The position numbers and the translations under genes are program-made. From the NCBI GenBank assembly GCA_030144725.1, contig JASKMD010000023.1, positions 1,063,681-1,127,680 of the forward strand: a stretch of DNA of 64,000 nt, read 5' to 3'. Positions 1 to 10,960 of the stretch are shown here, in pieces; position 1 is the stretch's first letter, and every line of letters starts with the position of its first letter. The notes under the pieces are model-generated. The model was not told the DNA's origin. It did not search any database and worked only from the letters and a program-made list of their open reading frames with translations. Source of the DNA: Haematococcus lacustris (taxonomy: Eukaryota; Chlorophyta; Chlorophyceae; Chlamydomonadales; Haematococcaceae).

Positions 1-3000
1 GTCGTCGCCTAGCAGCGGGTGGCCGTGTGCCGCTAAGTGCAGCCGGATCTGGTGCGTGCGGCCTGAGTGGGGCGAAGCTGCTGCCAGGCACACGCTGTGC
101 AGGTGAGGCGCTGCTTGGGAGGCGAAGAAGGGAGCTGCGCACGCATGGTGGGATGTGGAGGTGACAAGGGTCTAGGGGAAGAGACAAGGGGGAGGGAGGG
201 AGAGGGGGAGGGGGAGGGGGAGGGGGAGGGGGAGGGGGAGGGGGAGGGGGAGGGGGAGGGGGAGGGGGAGGGGGAGGGGGAGGGGGAGGGGGAGGGGGAG
301 GGGGAGGGGGAGGGGGAGGGGGAGGGGGAGGGGGAGGGGGAGGGGGAGGGGGAGGGGGAGGGGGAGGGGGAGGGGGAGGGGGAGGGGGAGGGGGAGGGGG
401 AGGGGGAGGGGGAGGGGGAGGGGGAGGGGGAGGGGGAGGGATGTGGAGGTGACAAGGGTCTTAACAACAAGGTGGTCACAATAGTGGTCACAAAGGGGTT
501 TGACCTGATGAAATAATCCACCCAAAAACAACTCCACTTCAAGCAAAACCGACCAAAACGGAGGGGGAGGGGGAAGGGGAAGGGGAGGGAGAGTGGGAGG
601 GGGGTTCAGGGTCGCCCACCTCTCTTCCCCTGACGCAACATCTCCCTGACCCCCTCCCCGCGGCTGCAGCTCAGCAGCAGGCAGGTGGTGTGGGCTGGCT
701 GGCCGCCTGGATGCAGCTGCCGGGCGTTGGCCTCCTCAGGGTGCCTGCCTATGGCCTGGTCCGCGTGGTAGCAGGTGCCGGGGGGCTGGCCCTGGCCTAC
801 ACCCAGTGCCAGGTACAGCTTGCCCACCTCCCTCCGCCTGCCGGCACCGGGCAGCAGGCAGTCCCCAGCACACCACTGCCCCTGAGGGTTAGGGTTAGGG
901 TTAGCCTAACCCTAGGCAGCACCCAGCGCAGCACTGCCCCGCTGTTCCCAGCCCCAGCGGCAACTCTGCTGCTTCCCACACATGAGTCAGAGCCGTGTCA
1001 GGGTGGCATGCAGGCATGCTGAGGGAAAGTCCAGGGGTCAGGGGTCAGGGGTCAGGGGTCAGGGGCATGGCGTGGCTGCAAGTGGTAACCCCGCACTGTC
1101 ACCGTTGACTATACAGGCTACAAAGCGACTGGGGTCAAGGTTGGGGGTCAGGGCTTTGCTTCTAGCACAGGCCAGGCAGACCACTACAAGTCAAGGTTGA
1201 AAGGAGGAGGAGAAGGAGAAGGAGAAGGAGAAGGAGAAGGAGAAGGAGAAGGAGAAGGAGAAGGAGAAGGAGAAGGAGAAGGAGAAGGAGAAGGAGGAGA
1301 ATATATTTCTGGGGTCGAGGTTGGAAGGAGGAAAAGAGGCAAAACTCGTCCCCCAGCAGGCCATTACCCACCCCTACATCACCATCACCTGCAGCTGACA
1401 GAGAAGGACAAGGAGGACGAGGAAAAGCAGGAGCCCCAGCTGCCAGCCTGGAAGACCCACCCCTACATCTCCCTCACCTAACCACCTCCCTCCCACCTGA
1501 ACTGGCGATGCACTGCTGCCACCACCCCCGGCTGCTTGGCCATGAGCAGCACGCCGCTGGTGTCCATGTCAAGGCGGTGCAGCACGTGCGGCGGCCGCCC
1601 CCCCAGCTGCCCTATCAGGGCGTTCACCACACTGCCGCCCTTGTACCTGTTCACCAGGCAGCCAACCATGCTCAGGGTCTATCCAACTTGAGCCAAGGGG
1701 AGTGTGGGTGTAACAGGTGGGCAAAGGTCAGCCCACTGCTCAGCTAGCTGACCAGCATGACAGGTGGTGGGAGCAGGCCGTGCCCCCTCCAGGCGAAAGC
1801 TCCTCCTACTTCACTGCATGCCAGCTCTGTCGGAGAAGTAGTCTACTTCTACTTCTTCTTCTTCTTTTCTTTTTCTCCTTAGCCAGCATAACGGGTTGTC
1901 ACCTCACATGCGAATTAACGCATCGTTTTCCAGCCTGTCTTTGCTCGTGGTGTTAACAATCTTTCGCCAGTCGCGACCCGTGGCAAGGCCATAATTGCCA
2001 GCAGGCCAGCAGGCAAATGCGCCATTTGCAACCCGATGCAAGGCAGCAAGTTGGAAGCAGGCGAGAGGGACCCACCGGTGCACAGGAGCGGTCTGCATGC
2101 CCTCTGGTTTGTCCACCGCGATGAAGTACTCATCCTCCCACAGCACCGGAAGCGCAGCATCGCGGTCTGCGACGAGCGGCACGGCCCGCATGGCGCGCGA
2201 CACCAGCCGGGCGGCCCGGCAGGTCGGCAAGCCCATCCGGCGTCCGACTTCCTCCGGCGAGTGGCGGATGCGCTGCCCGTTGGCATCGTGCTCTCCGCTC
2301 CTGCGCGACGACCAAGAAAGTTAAGTCGGATGGCTTGAGCGCCTTTTACACCTTACTCGTTTTCTCTTGCGCTGCCGTGCTGCAACATCTCTGGACCTCT
2401 GGGACCACATACTGGCGAAAGGAGGAGAAGGAGGATGATATTGATCACTGACAACACCTCACCCTAACCCACGCTAGTCCATACGCTACTCCGAGTATGT
2501 AATGGATAATCGGCGGGCCGAGTACATTATGTGAAAATAATGGACGAGTCCGAGGCGATGCCGAGGTGTGTATGGCCGCGGAGACGAGGACGAGTCCATT
2601 AGATTCGCGTAATGTGCGAGGTAGAGGCGATTATCTGGTATATCTGAGGTCCGCGGCCCGTCAATTATACAAAAGTGCTCCCCGCGGCCCGTCAATTACA
2701 TAAAAGTACTCCCCGCGGCCCGTCAGTTATACAAAAGCGCAGTCAACGTTTGGTCAAATATCTGAAGTTTCTGACGACGAAGTGGCTTAGAAGCAACGAC
2801 AAAGCGTTCTATTTGTCTATCCGCAGTAAGCGCGGCCTGCCCAAAGCCCGAAGCTTCTAGTCAACATGCCAGCCTGGCAATTATAAGTATACATGCCAGC
2901 CTGGCAACATGTCCGCTAAGCTACCGCGCTCTGTTGCATTTGCCGCGTCGAGGTTGCAATAGTTGCGGATGCGAGCTTTTTCGGGTAACTCGCGACTTGC

Positions 3001-6000
3001 AGGTTTCGACGTGCAAGCCTTACATGCAACTAGCACACTCGCGACTTGCGGTACACTTGCGGAACACGCGCAGCTAGCTGCTCGCCCTTTGCAGCCTTGA
3101 TATACTCATCCGAGTTATGAAGAATTATTTGATCCTGTATTTTGCATACACCTCAGATATACAACGATATGTGATCTTCCCGTAATGGAGAGGGATACAC
3201 CTGTGTACAACCTAATCAATTGCTAAAACCATAGCAACCTGTATGCTACCCCCCTAACCCACCTGTTCATATGCACACCCACCCACACCCACACCTACAC
3301 CCACCCACACCCACCCACCCACACACCGTCTGCACACACCTGAACGTGATGTCAAGCGCTTGCTCACGCCGTGCTGCCTCCTCCTTTGCGGCGGCGGCCA
3401 GCAGGGGCTGCAGCGCGGGGAAGGCCGGGGCCTGGTCAGCACCCAGCGCCTGCGGGTGAGGGCCACCACATGCTGCTGACCTGTCCAACATTATGGATGA
3501 TGGTGATGCTGCTGCTGCTGCTGATGATGATGATGACGACAATGGGAGAGGGACAGGGCGGAAATGGGTGCAGCCAGGAGGGGCAGGGGGAGGGGTCCAC
3601 TGCATGCACTGCATGCAGTTCTCCATGTGGCGCCGCCGTACTCAGACTACACCACGAGCCCCCACCCACAGGCCCCCAGGCAGCAGCAGCAGCCGCAGTT
3701 GCAGCAGGCGCCCGGCAGGTGCCCAGCAGCAGGCGCCTCCCTCTCCCTCTCTTGCACATCAGAGCAGTGGGACTGCAGTGATCAAGGATGGGTCAGTTGA
3801 GGTCGTGGCAAGTGACTAGGTCCAGTGCCTAGGGGGGGGCCGATGAGGAGCTGCTAGATCAGCCCCCCTAGAGGGGGAGGGCGGCCTAGCAGCCTAACGG
3901 CTGACGGCTTAAGCCACATCATCATCAGCCCCCCTGGCAATGGTGCATGTGGCGCCACCCAGTACCTGGGTAGCGCCACCCAGCATGTGGCGCCACCCAC
4001 AGGTAGAGTGGAGCCTGCATGGAGGGCCTGCTAGCTCAGCAGCCCCCCTGGCAATGGCGTGGCGCCCCCCACAGATACCTAGTGTAACCTGCCTCCCCAG
4101 GTGTGACCCCCTTCACCAGCCTGCTGCTGCCGCCACACACCAGCCAGGCAGGTGACAGCCCACCCAGGGCCAGGGGTGACGTCACACCAGTTCCTTCCAA
4201 AAACCACAATGCCACCTGGCATCCTGGCGGATGTGACGGCCGACCCCCCGCCAGGTCGCGTAGAGCCCAGCTGATTCAGGCCAGGTGGCATTGTGGTTTT
4301 GTGGTCACCTGCTCCTTCAAGACTCCAGACCCAGTGTATCCAGTGCACACTGGACTGGCATGGCGGCGTAGGCCAGTCGCTTCAGCCCAGGGGCATGGGA
4401 CGGCTGACCACCCACTGGGTCGCCAAGGGTCAAAAGGGTCCAAGGGCTGGCCCAGGTCCAGGTGTGGCCTCCCCGGGGCCTCCCCGGTGGCACCCACAGT
4501 CCAGGCTACGGCTCCTGGAGGGCTGAGCACCTGAGGCTGCACCCAAAAGGCACCCCACACCCGCTGCTGGGCGCTGCCGTACTCAGTCTCCACCCACTCA
4601 GAGCCCCTACCCACAAGCCCCCTGGCAGGGACAGCAGCAGCCGCCACACCCACAGGGGCTGAGGCTGCACCCAAAGGCCGCACACCCGCTGCCTGCTGGG
4701 ACCCCTTTGGCTCCTGGAGGGCCCCAAGCTGGTTCAGAGAGCCCAAGGCCAGGCTCAGGTGTTTGGCCAGGCTGAGGTGGCTAAGGTGGCCAGGCTAAGT
4801 TTGTACTTTTTTCAGCACTTTCATTTCAGCACTGACAGCACAGTTGCTTTCAGCACTGACTGCCCGCCACGTCCCAAAGGGCCCCAAGCCGGTTCAGAGA
4901 GCCCAAGGCCAGGTCAAGGGGTGGCAGGCGGCCTCCTGCGCCCCTTGCCCGCCCCTTGCTTGTTGCAAAGCCCGTGTAAAGGCCGGGCTCAGGGAGGCAG
5001 GTAGATACATCCATTCAGATGTATCTACTGTCATGAAGGTATGTCATCTATGGCAGGCCTGGATGGTAAACAAGCAGAGTGGAGCGTGAAAGCCCGTGTA
5101 AAGGCCGTAACGGGCCGGCGGTCGCGACATCCAGGTGTGGGGATACTCCGGGAGAGCGGCCACTGGCGTAGTATGAGTGGGGACTGGCGTATGAGTGGGG
5201 TCCAGGGTCCAAGGTCCACACCTGGCTGTGGAACCTGCAGTGGCAGACCTCTCTGGCTGGGTGCCAGTGTGTTGGGTGATGAACCCCCACACACACTCCC
5301 ACCCACCCACCCTCCCACCCACCCACCCACCCCTGTTGCCACATGCATGTGTTGTGGCCCCTTCTTGGCCCCGCGTTCACATGCCCTGAACAGGGACTGT
5401 GGCTGCCCCTACCCCACACCAGCTGAGGCGCAGGCACAGCTCAAGCGGCAAGGTTGCTGCCGCCAAGGAGCTCATGTCACCTGCAAGGCTTCCCTGCCAG
5501 ACTCCAGCCCTATAGACTCCAGAGTCCAAGACTATAGTCCAGACTTCAAGACTCCAGAGTGTTTCAAGACTCCAGGGCTCCAGGAACATCGGCTCCAGGG
5601 CCAGAGTCAAGACTCCAGGGCCATCGGCAGTAGCAGTGGCAGTGGCAGAGACAGGGCCATTCACAGCGGCAGAGCCATTGGCAGCAACAGTGACAGGGCG
5701 CTGTAACTCCAGAGCCAGAGCCATTGGCTGAGCCAGTGACAAAGCCAGTGACAGTGACAGGGCGCTAACCCCTGGCCAGGGAGGGCAGGTGTGGTGCCAG
5801 GCGCCTCAAAGCATCTCCAGGCGGCCATACCCAGCCTCACCCTCACCAAAGGCCTTACTCCTGCCAGCATGCTGCATGTGACTTGTGAGCGCCAGTCAGG
5901 TGTGGCATGCCAGCACTTCCCTGCAGTTGCGGTGGATGGGACAGGTGCTGGGCGGCTGTCACGGGCTGGGTGCTGGGTAGGGCAGACACCCCTCCCCCCC

Positions 6001-6686
6001 ACTCCCCAACCCATAGGGGAAGCCAAGGCTGCGCAGCTCATTCCCCCAGCACCGCAGCTTGGTGGCTGGTGCAACGCTCCTGCTCATCACTCGACATGAA
6101 AGAGGGTGGCAGGAGGAGCTTGCTGCAGCTGTGCTTGTAGACGGCGCGGCCTGAATGACCTACTGAGGGCATGGAGTTCAGAGACTTGAACTGCTACAAG
6201 CCTGTCTGAAGCCCACAAGCAGCAGCCTGCAGCTCCGTGCGCTGCTTGCATGCATGCATGTCCCCGAAAATTGAGGTGACGGTGAACGAAAATGGTGGGA
6301 TGGTCTTGGAGCAAAAGCAAGAACTTTCCAGGATGTACGCATGTCTTGCGCACCTCATGCCAAGCGGCCTCGCCACCTTGTAGCAGGTCAGGACAGCAGG
6401 CTTGCAGATGGCGCAAGAACCCGCTGTGCAACGGTGCGGAGCAGGCGGGGCAATGAAATGTCAACCTGCTCCGTTTGCGCTGCTGTGCAGCTGCAATGCG
6501 CTCTGCGATTTGCTCCTGGCTGAGGGCCCGGCAGTGGACATGGGCCCGAGTCGAGAACCCGGTGCGGCGACAGGAACCCCAGGGTGCGTGGCCGCAAGGT
6601 AGCTTGTATGGAAGCCAAGCACCTCCGATGACAAGCTGCATGTTGAGCTTAGAGGCTGCATGCACCCCAACCCCGACCTGTCGCAC
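1..6686 (-). CDS. RluA-family RNA pseudouridine synthase (multi-exon, runs off left edge)
   Basis: The likely role is isomerising uridine to pseudouridine in RNA, probably in an organelle. Exons read on the minus strand: 6686-6377 (start uncertain), 3449-3340, 2300-2076, 1670-1497, 837 to about 651-620, and about 94 to beyond position 1. Phases join exactly for 3449-3340 to 2300-2076 (AG|G), 2300-2076 to 1670-1497 (CG|C) and 1670-1497 to 837 (AG|G). Visible motifs: [16 protein letters not shown] (N-terminal RluA signature), [15 protein letters not shown] with the catalytic Asp of [14 protein letters not shown], and [11 protein letters not shown] near the edge. The 3449-3340 and 2300 exons encode a helical, HTH-like stretch ([15 protein letters not shown]). 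The first exon has a transit-peptide-like start and a C-x2-C-x10-H-x3-C zinc-knuckle pattern. Assigning that first exon to this gene is inference from strand, order and open phase. One or more exons between 6376 and 3450 were not found, and the donor near 651 is ambiguous. The synthase identity is secure; the full model is not. Confidence 0.8.
201..440. repeat. (GGGGAG)n microsatellite in intron
   Basis: About 40 nearly perfect hexamer units sit between the last two visible exons of the pseudouridine synthase gene. Read through, they give open frames of alternating Gly-Glu or Pro-Ser/Pro-Leu that are not genes. Confidence 0.95.
1198..1297. repeat. (GAGAAG)n microsatellite in intron
   Basis: About 16 hexamer units lie between the synthase exons at 1670-1497 and 837. 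The open frames across them are repeat artefacts. Confidence 0.9.
2301..3339. other. AT-richer intron of the pseudouridine synthase gene
   Basis: Roughly 1 kb separates two phase-compatible exons and is visibly less GC-rich than its surroundings. From 2480 to 2640 it holds short inverted segments around ggacgag and tccatta. From 2651 it holds a 31-bp tandem repeat. At 2866-2900 the palindrome-like tgccagcctggca occurs twice. No coding sequence is seen. The composition suggests an old inserted non-coding element, but no clean terminal inverted repeats or target duplication were found. Confidence 0.5.
2651..2743. repeat. 31-bp tandem repeat, three copies
   Basis: Three imperfect copies begin with ccgcggcccgtcaatta followed by an acaaaag-type tail, at about 2651, 2682 and 2713. 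They lie inside the AT-richer intron segment and encode nothing recognisable. Confidence 0.8.
3450..6376. other. Long intron or unresolved exons, with local duplications
   Basis: No convincing exon was identified in this 2.9-kb stretch, although at least one is needed to link the zinc-finger exon to the 3449-3340 exon. It contains short duplications. A block starting tactcag at about 3640 recurs near 4574. A block with gttcagagagcccaaggcca at about 4733 recurs near 4889. There is a (CCCA)n run near 5297-5330. The open frames here look like composition artefacts. Confidence 0.4.
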
Positions 6687-7047
6687 CCAAGTGGCCCGTT
6701 CATGTCACCCACTCTGATCGACCTATTGGCCATTGCTCTTAAACTGTGGACTTGCATAGAGCCTCAGTGCACCTGTAGGCTCTGCCATGCAGTCATGCGT
6801 GGTACCAGCCGGCATGTGATGCCTTCGGGTAACGAGCAAATTCCCCGCCTCTGCTGAAGTCGCTGCTGAAGATTTCGTTCCCATCCTGGCTCGTTATATT
6901 ACCCTTTAGCTTCAGCTGCAGTAGCAGTAGCTTTTCTTTCATTTGCTTTTAGTAACGGCATGAATGCAGTGACGTGGACAAAGTCGGTTGTCGCTTGCAC
7001 TTGCCGCTTGAGTTGGCAGACGTAACAAACGCAGCAGCTCTGTCAAA

Positions 7048-7969
7048 ATGATGAAGGCAACGCAGGCCTTCTTGGGCAATGCCACAACTTCGCTCAGGAT
7101 TTTCGGCGGATCTGCTCGTGGGTGTGGACAAGGCTTGCGGATGTTGGATATATGCCCAAAGCATATCTTCTGACTTCTGCTGCTCTCTGCAGGCTTCTTC
7201 GCCGACAAAGCCGAGGAGGCCACCAGCACGACTGCAGCTGCTGCTCAACATGCGGATGCGGCGTCGCTGCCTCAGCCCAGCTATACGTATCCGAGTCCGG
7301 GCTCGTCGATGCGAGAGCCGTCTTACGGGACGGGACACTCGCTGGGAAATCCCACCTACCAGTTCGTTGACCCCCCTCCTAGAAAGCCTGGGTTTAGTTT
7401 GTCCGAGCCAAACCCCTTCGCAGCCCCAAGCAGGCCACCTGTGGCTCAACCATCGGGTCCTTCCAGCTCCGTACCCTACGTGTACCCATCTCCAGGTGAG
7501 CAGGACTGCATCTCCTGTGTTGATGTGCAAGCTAATGAGTTTTTGCCACAGAATGGCATGCAGCACATTGTGACATGGTGAACTATAACTTTAGCTGTCT
7601 GATGCCTGACCCCATGCTGGACAAGCGTCTTTTGTATGTACCTGCATGTCCTAGCTGCCCATCCCGATACTACTGTCGTCTGCTCAGTGCGACCTCTACT
7701 GCTTCTGCCACCCTTCATCTGGAGGCTGCCATGCACATGTCAGGCTATTTCCCTGCCAGTGACTGCACCCCGGGCTCTACTGCTGCCCTGCAGGGTCTAG
7801 CATGCGTGAGCCGTCGTATGGTTACTCCATGAAGGATCCAGTGTACCAGGTGGACCCTGCGCCCGGCACCGCCCCTGACACCACCAAGATCGCCAAGCCT
7901 GCCTTCGACCCTGCAGCTACAAGTAGCCAGAAAGTGGCGACAGATGCGCAGGCGTCTGTTTCGAAATAG
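7048..7969 (+). CDS. Hypothetical Pro/Ser-rich protein with duplicated 14-residue motif (182 aa)
   Basis: Function unknown. The model is join(7048..7117, 7193..7495, 7794..7969). Introns of 75 and 298 nt have GT-AG ends and consistent phases (C|GC giving Arg, G|GG giving Gly). The start was chosen at the first ATG of the tandem ATGATG at 7048, preceded by an A-rich context. The first 24 residues are basic with hydrophobic spacing, compatible with an organelle targeting peptide (inference). The rest is low complexity, rich in Pro, Ser, Ala and Tyr. The motif YPSPGSSMREPSYG occurs twice, at about residues 57-70 and 123-136. The second copy is split by the second intron right after PSPG. No known domain or membrane segment was recognised. 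It is oriented head to head with the putative first exon of the pseudouridine synthase gene. Confidence 0.7.
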
Positions 7970-8349
7970 TCCAGTTGTGGCATAGGATCAGTGTGGGTTT
8001 GGGTCGTGAGCTCAAGGGAGAGGGGTGGACAAGGTCTTGGTGTGGTCACTCGCATGGACAAGGAATGGAGGCATGCACAACACGTGTGCAAAATGAAGTG
8101 GCTGGTGGTTGTGAGCATGTGATGGCAGGTGATGTACAGTATTGGCAGTGTAGGGCCATCGTCCCTCTGGCAGGACGCAGGCTTCGATTGCGTGTGTTGA
8201 AAGCGTTGTGCCAGTAAGGGGCAACAAGCGGTGGGTCACGGCTGATTCCCTAGGCTCTAGCGAATAGGTTAGGGACACGTAGGGTAGGTCCCGACTCCTA
8301 GTTTAGGGACAAACACCGGTCTCTCACTGCTGTGGAGAAGGGAAGGAGG
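7970..8349. other. Intergenic, no feature recognised
   Basis: This is the 3' flank of the 182-residue gene and the left flank of the hAT element. No TGTAA motif, RNA gene or coding exon was noticed. The short open frames are not supported by any family similarity. Confidence 0.6.
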
Positions 8350-8357
8350 AATATACA

Positions 8358-9209
8358 TAAGGTTCCCAAATAGACATCTCTATGTCCATGTAGTAAATAG
8401 TATAGACTAGAGATAGTAAATAGTGTAGACTAGAGATAGTAAATAGTATAGACTAGAGATAGTAAATAGTGTAGACTAGTCGACTATTTCGTCACCAAAT
8501 CAGCTCGTTTCAGTCGCAACGGGGCGTACATTAGCTCACCAGACACGTCGTGCTAGTCTTAAGAGCAGTCAGTATCAGTTGCTATTCTGTTGATCTGCCG
8601 GCCAAAGGATTGCCCACTTCCTTATCGACGAACTCCGATGGCTGCAGCTGCTGGCCCATCGGGCGGCACGCAGCCAAAGAGGAAGCTGGGAGCTTCTCAT
8701 TTCAGGTCTATGAGTTTCAAGGACAAAGCGTTTGCAAAGCCGTTTGCGGCGATTGTGACCAGTCCTATAGCTGCGTGAACACGTCTACCACAAATGAACA
8801 CAAGTGCAAGCCAAAGCGACAGCGTGCGGACACGACACCAGATGGACCAGCAGCAGCAGCAGCCGCAGAGCTGCCTTTCCAGCGAATTGCGAAGTGCTGG
8901 AATGGTACAGCGCTGCCTCCCTGTGTTGTGGAGCAATTCTGGCAGAAATTCCATATGTTCTTTATATGTGCAGAGATCCCCTTCAACAAGGTCTGTCAAG
9001 ATGTCAATGCCCGTGTCTTTATACATGTGAATGTTAACTGCAACAATGATGACAACGAGTCTTCCCGTTGAAACTGCTAATAGCTCTGCAATCGCCCAGG
9101 ACTTTTATTTTTGCATGGAGCGACTAGACTATCTCTATTCTAGTCAAAAATAGTACTATTTCGACTAGTACTATATCTAGTCTATTTATAGTCTATTTTA
9201 GGAACCTTA
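8358..9209 (+). mobile_element. Non-autonomous hAT transposon with TIRs and 8-bp TSD
   Basis: The 852-bp element starts taaggttcccaaatagac (8358-8375) and ends gtctattttaggaacctta (9191-9209). These are inverted repeats differing by one substitution and one indel. The flanking octamers at 8350-8357 and 9210-9217 are both aatataca, a perfect 8-bp target duplication, which is the hallmark of the hAT superfamily. Subterminal repeats are present: about four copies of a 23-bp unit containing gtagactagagatagtaaat at 8393-8480, and related ctatctctattctagtc sequence near the right end. Internally, 8705-8815 can be read as a BED-like zinc-finger remnant (KAVCGDCDQSY, then NTSTTNEHKC), fitting the N-terminus of a hAT transposase. 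No DDE/hATC core is present, so it cannot move itself. A shorter relative lies at 44951-45361. Confidence 0.9.
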
Positions 9210-9217
9210 AATATACA

Positions 9218-9575
9218 GGAGGATACAAGGATGTAGTTTTAGGTAAGTGGCAACACGGCAATTAGTACGTGCGGTTGCTCTGGACTGGCACACCGCTTCG
9301 GTAGCGGTACAGTGGGAGGGTGTGCTGTTATGCTTCATGGCAACAATGGCCACCTTTGGTAGCGGCTGCCTGGAACCCCTCTGCCCTCATGCTTACACCC
9401 AACATAAAGCATGAGCTGGAATCATACAGTTCAGAGGATGCGGCACATGACAGAGACAGTAGGGAGGCTTAGTACAATGCAAGCTGGATGGCAGACTGAG
9501 CCATCACAGGCCAATTCTAAGCCAGCGGTCTAGCTAGCGTCAGTACGAAACAAAGCCGCGCCCACTTCCCGGGCA
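9218..9575. other. Upstream flank of the sugar transporter
   Basis: A 358-bp stretch between the hAT target duplication and the transporter start. It presumably holds the promoter and 5'UTR. No TATA box or other element could be assigned with confidence. Confidence 0.5.
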
Positions 9576-10879
9576 ATGGAACAGCAAAACACTGGCAGCA
9601 AACCGACATCAGACGTCGACAGCCCGCAGTACAACGAGCAGGAGCGCGTCAGTACACATGACAGGGCGTCCACGTCTGGCTTGAACGCTGCTTGGCAGTC
9701 CATTCTTGCATCTGAGGCAGCCTATGTCATCGCCAGCTCGGGAACTATCCTGTTCAACAAGCATGCGCTGAGTTCCTTTGGAACCCTTCCTGCACCCAAC
9801 ACGCTACTCCTGTTCCAGTTTGGCTTGGCAGTCTTCCTGCTCAAGGTGCGCTGCATTGCCTGTGCTGCCAGTGCCAACAGCGAGGCAAAGCTGCCTCATC
9901 TCCTGTGACACACCCTGCCCCTGCTGGGGCCCTGAGCAACAGGTGCAGTACAGTGCACCTCTTCCGGGTCAGCTGACAGGGGCACCTCTTCTCCCAGTCC
10001 TCCCTTTCCTTCCCGCTCCTTCCCTGCTACAGTCAGACTCCCTGGCACACAGTCAGAGAGTTCATTGCCTTGCAGCCAGACCTCTGGCTTGGCAGCTTGC
10101 AAACACACACTCACACACACAACAGCACCCAGGCGACACTGGCCTGGCAGTGTGCAGTACAACAGCAACAGCAACAGCCAATAGCTGCTCCCTGGCCACC
10201 AAGGCATGGGTGTGGAGCGCCAGCCTCAAGCACCCAGCTGAATAGTCATGGCAAGCCGCCAGCTCGACCTGCAAGGCACAGCACAGCCCCTGGAGTGACC
10301 AGCTGGGTGTGACCAGCTGGGTGTGACCAGCTGCGCGTGTGCCGCCACAGGGTCATCATCATCATCATGGCCACCACCATAACCATCAGCAGCAAATATC
10401 AGGAAATCCTCCACCTCGTCAACAATACATGGCATCAACAATACATGGCAACGTGCGGTCGAATTGGACGGGCGTGGGCGTTGTTACAGCACATGCTGCT
10501 AGGGGATCTGCCAGTCCAGGGTGCTTGATGCGGGGCACAGGGTGTTGTGCGGTGTTGTGCGGATCTGGGTGCAGAGCATGGAGGTGTTGGGCTTCATCCA
10601 GCTGCAGCCGCTGCGCCTGGACAAGGTCAAACTGTGGCTGCCGGTGAACCTCATCTTCGTGGCCATGAACGTGACAGGCTTCTACGCCCTGCAGAGCATA
10701 GGAGCAGGTGAGGCCCAGCACGTGCCTGATTAGGTCAGCTCCAGCACGTGCCTGTTTAGGTCAGCCAGAGGGCAGGGACTGGGGCTGGGGCTGGGTCCGC
10801 CCACTGCAGGCACTGAGCTGGGGCACCGGACAGATACGTGGACAGCCCAACCTACCCCGGAAACCTGATGTGCCGCCTT

Positions 10880-10960
<81 letters not shown>

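Noticed and set aside
8550..9071. An intact gene in the hAT element
   Set aside because: Only a BED-like stretch is recognisable. The frame lacks a transposase core and the second copy diverges right after it, so it is treated as part of the transposon relic.
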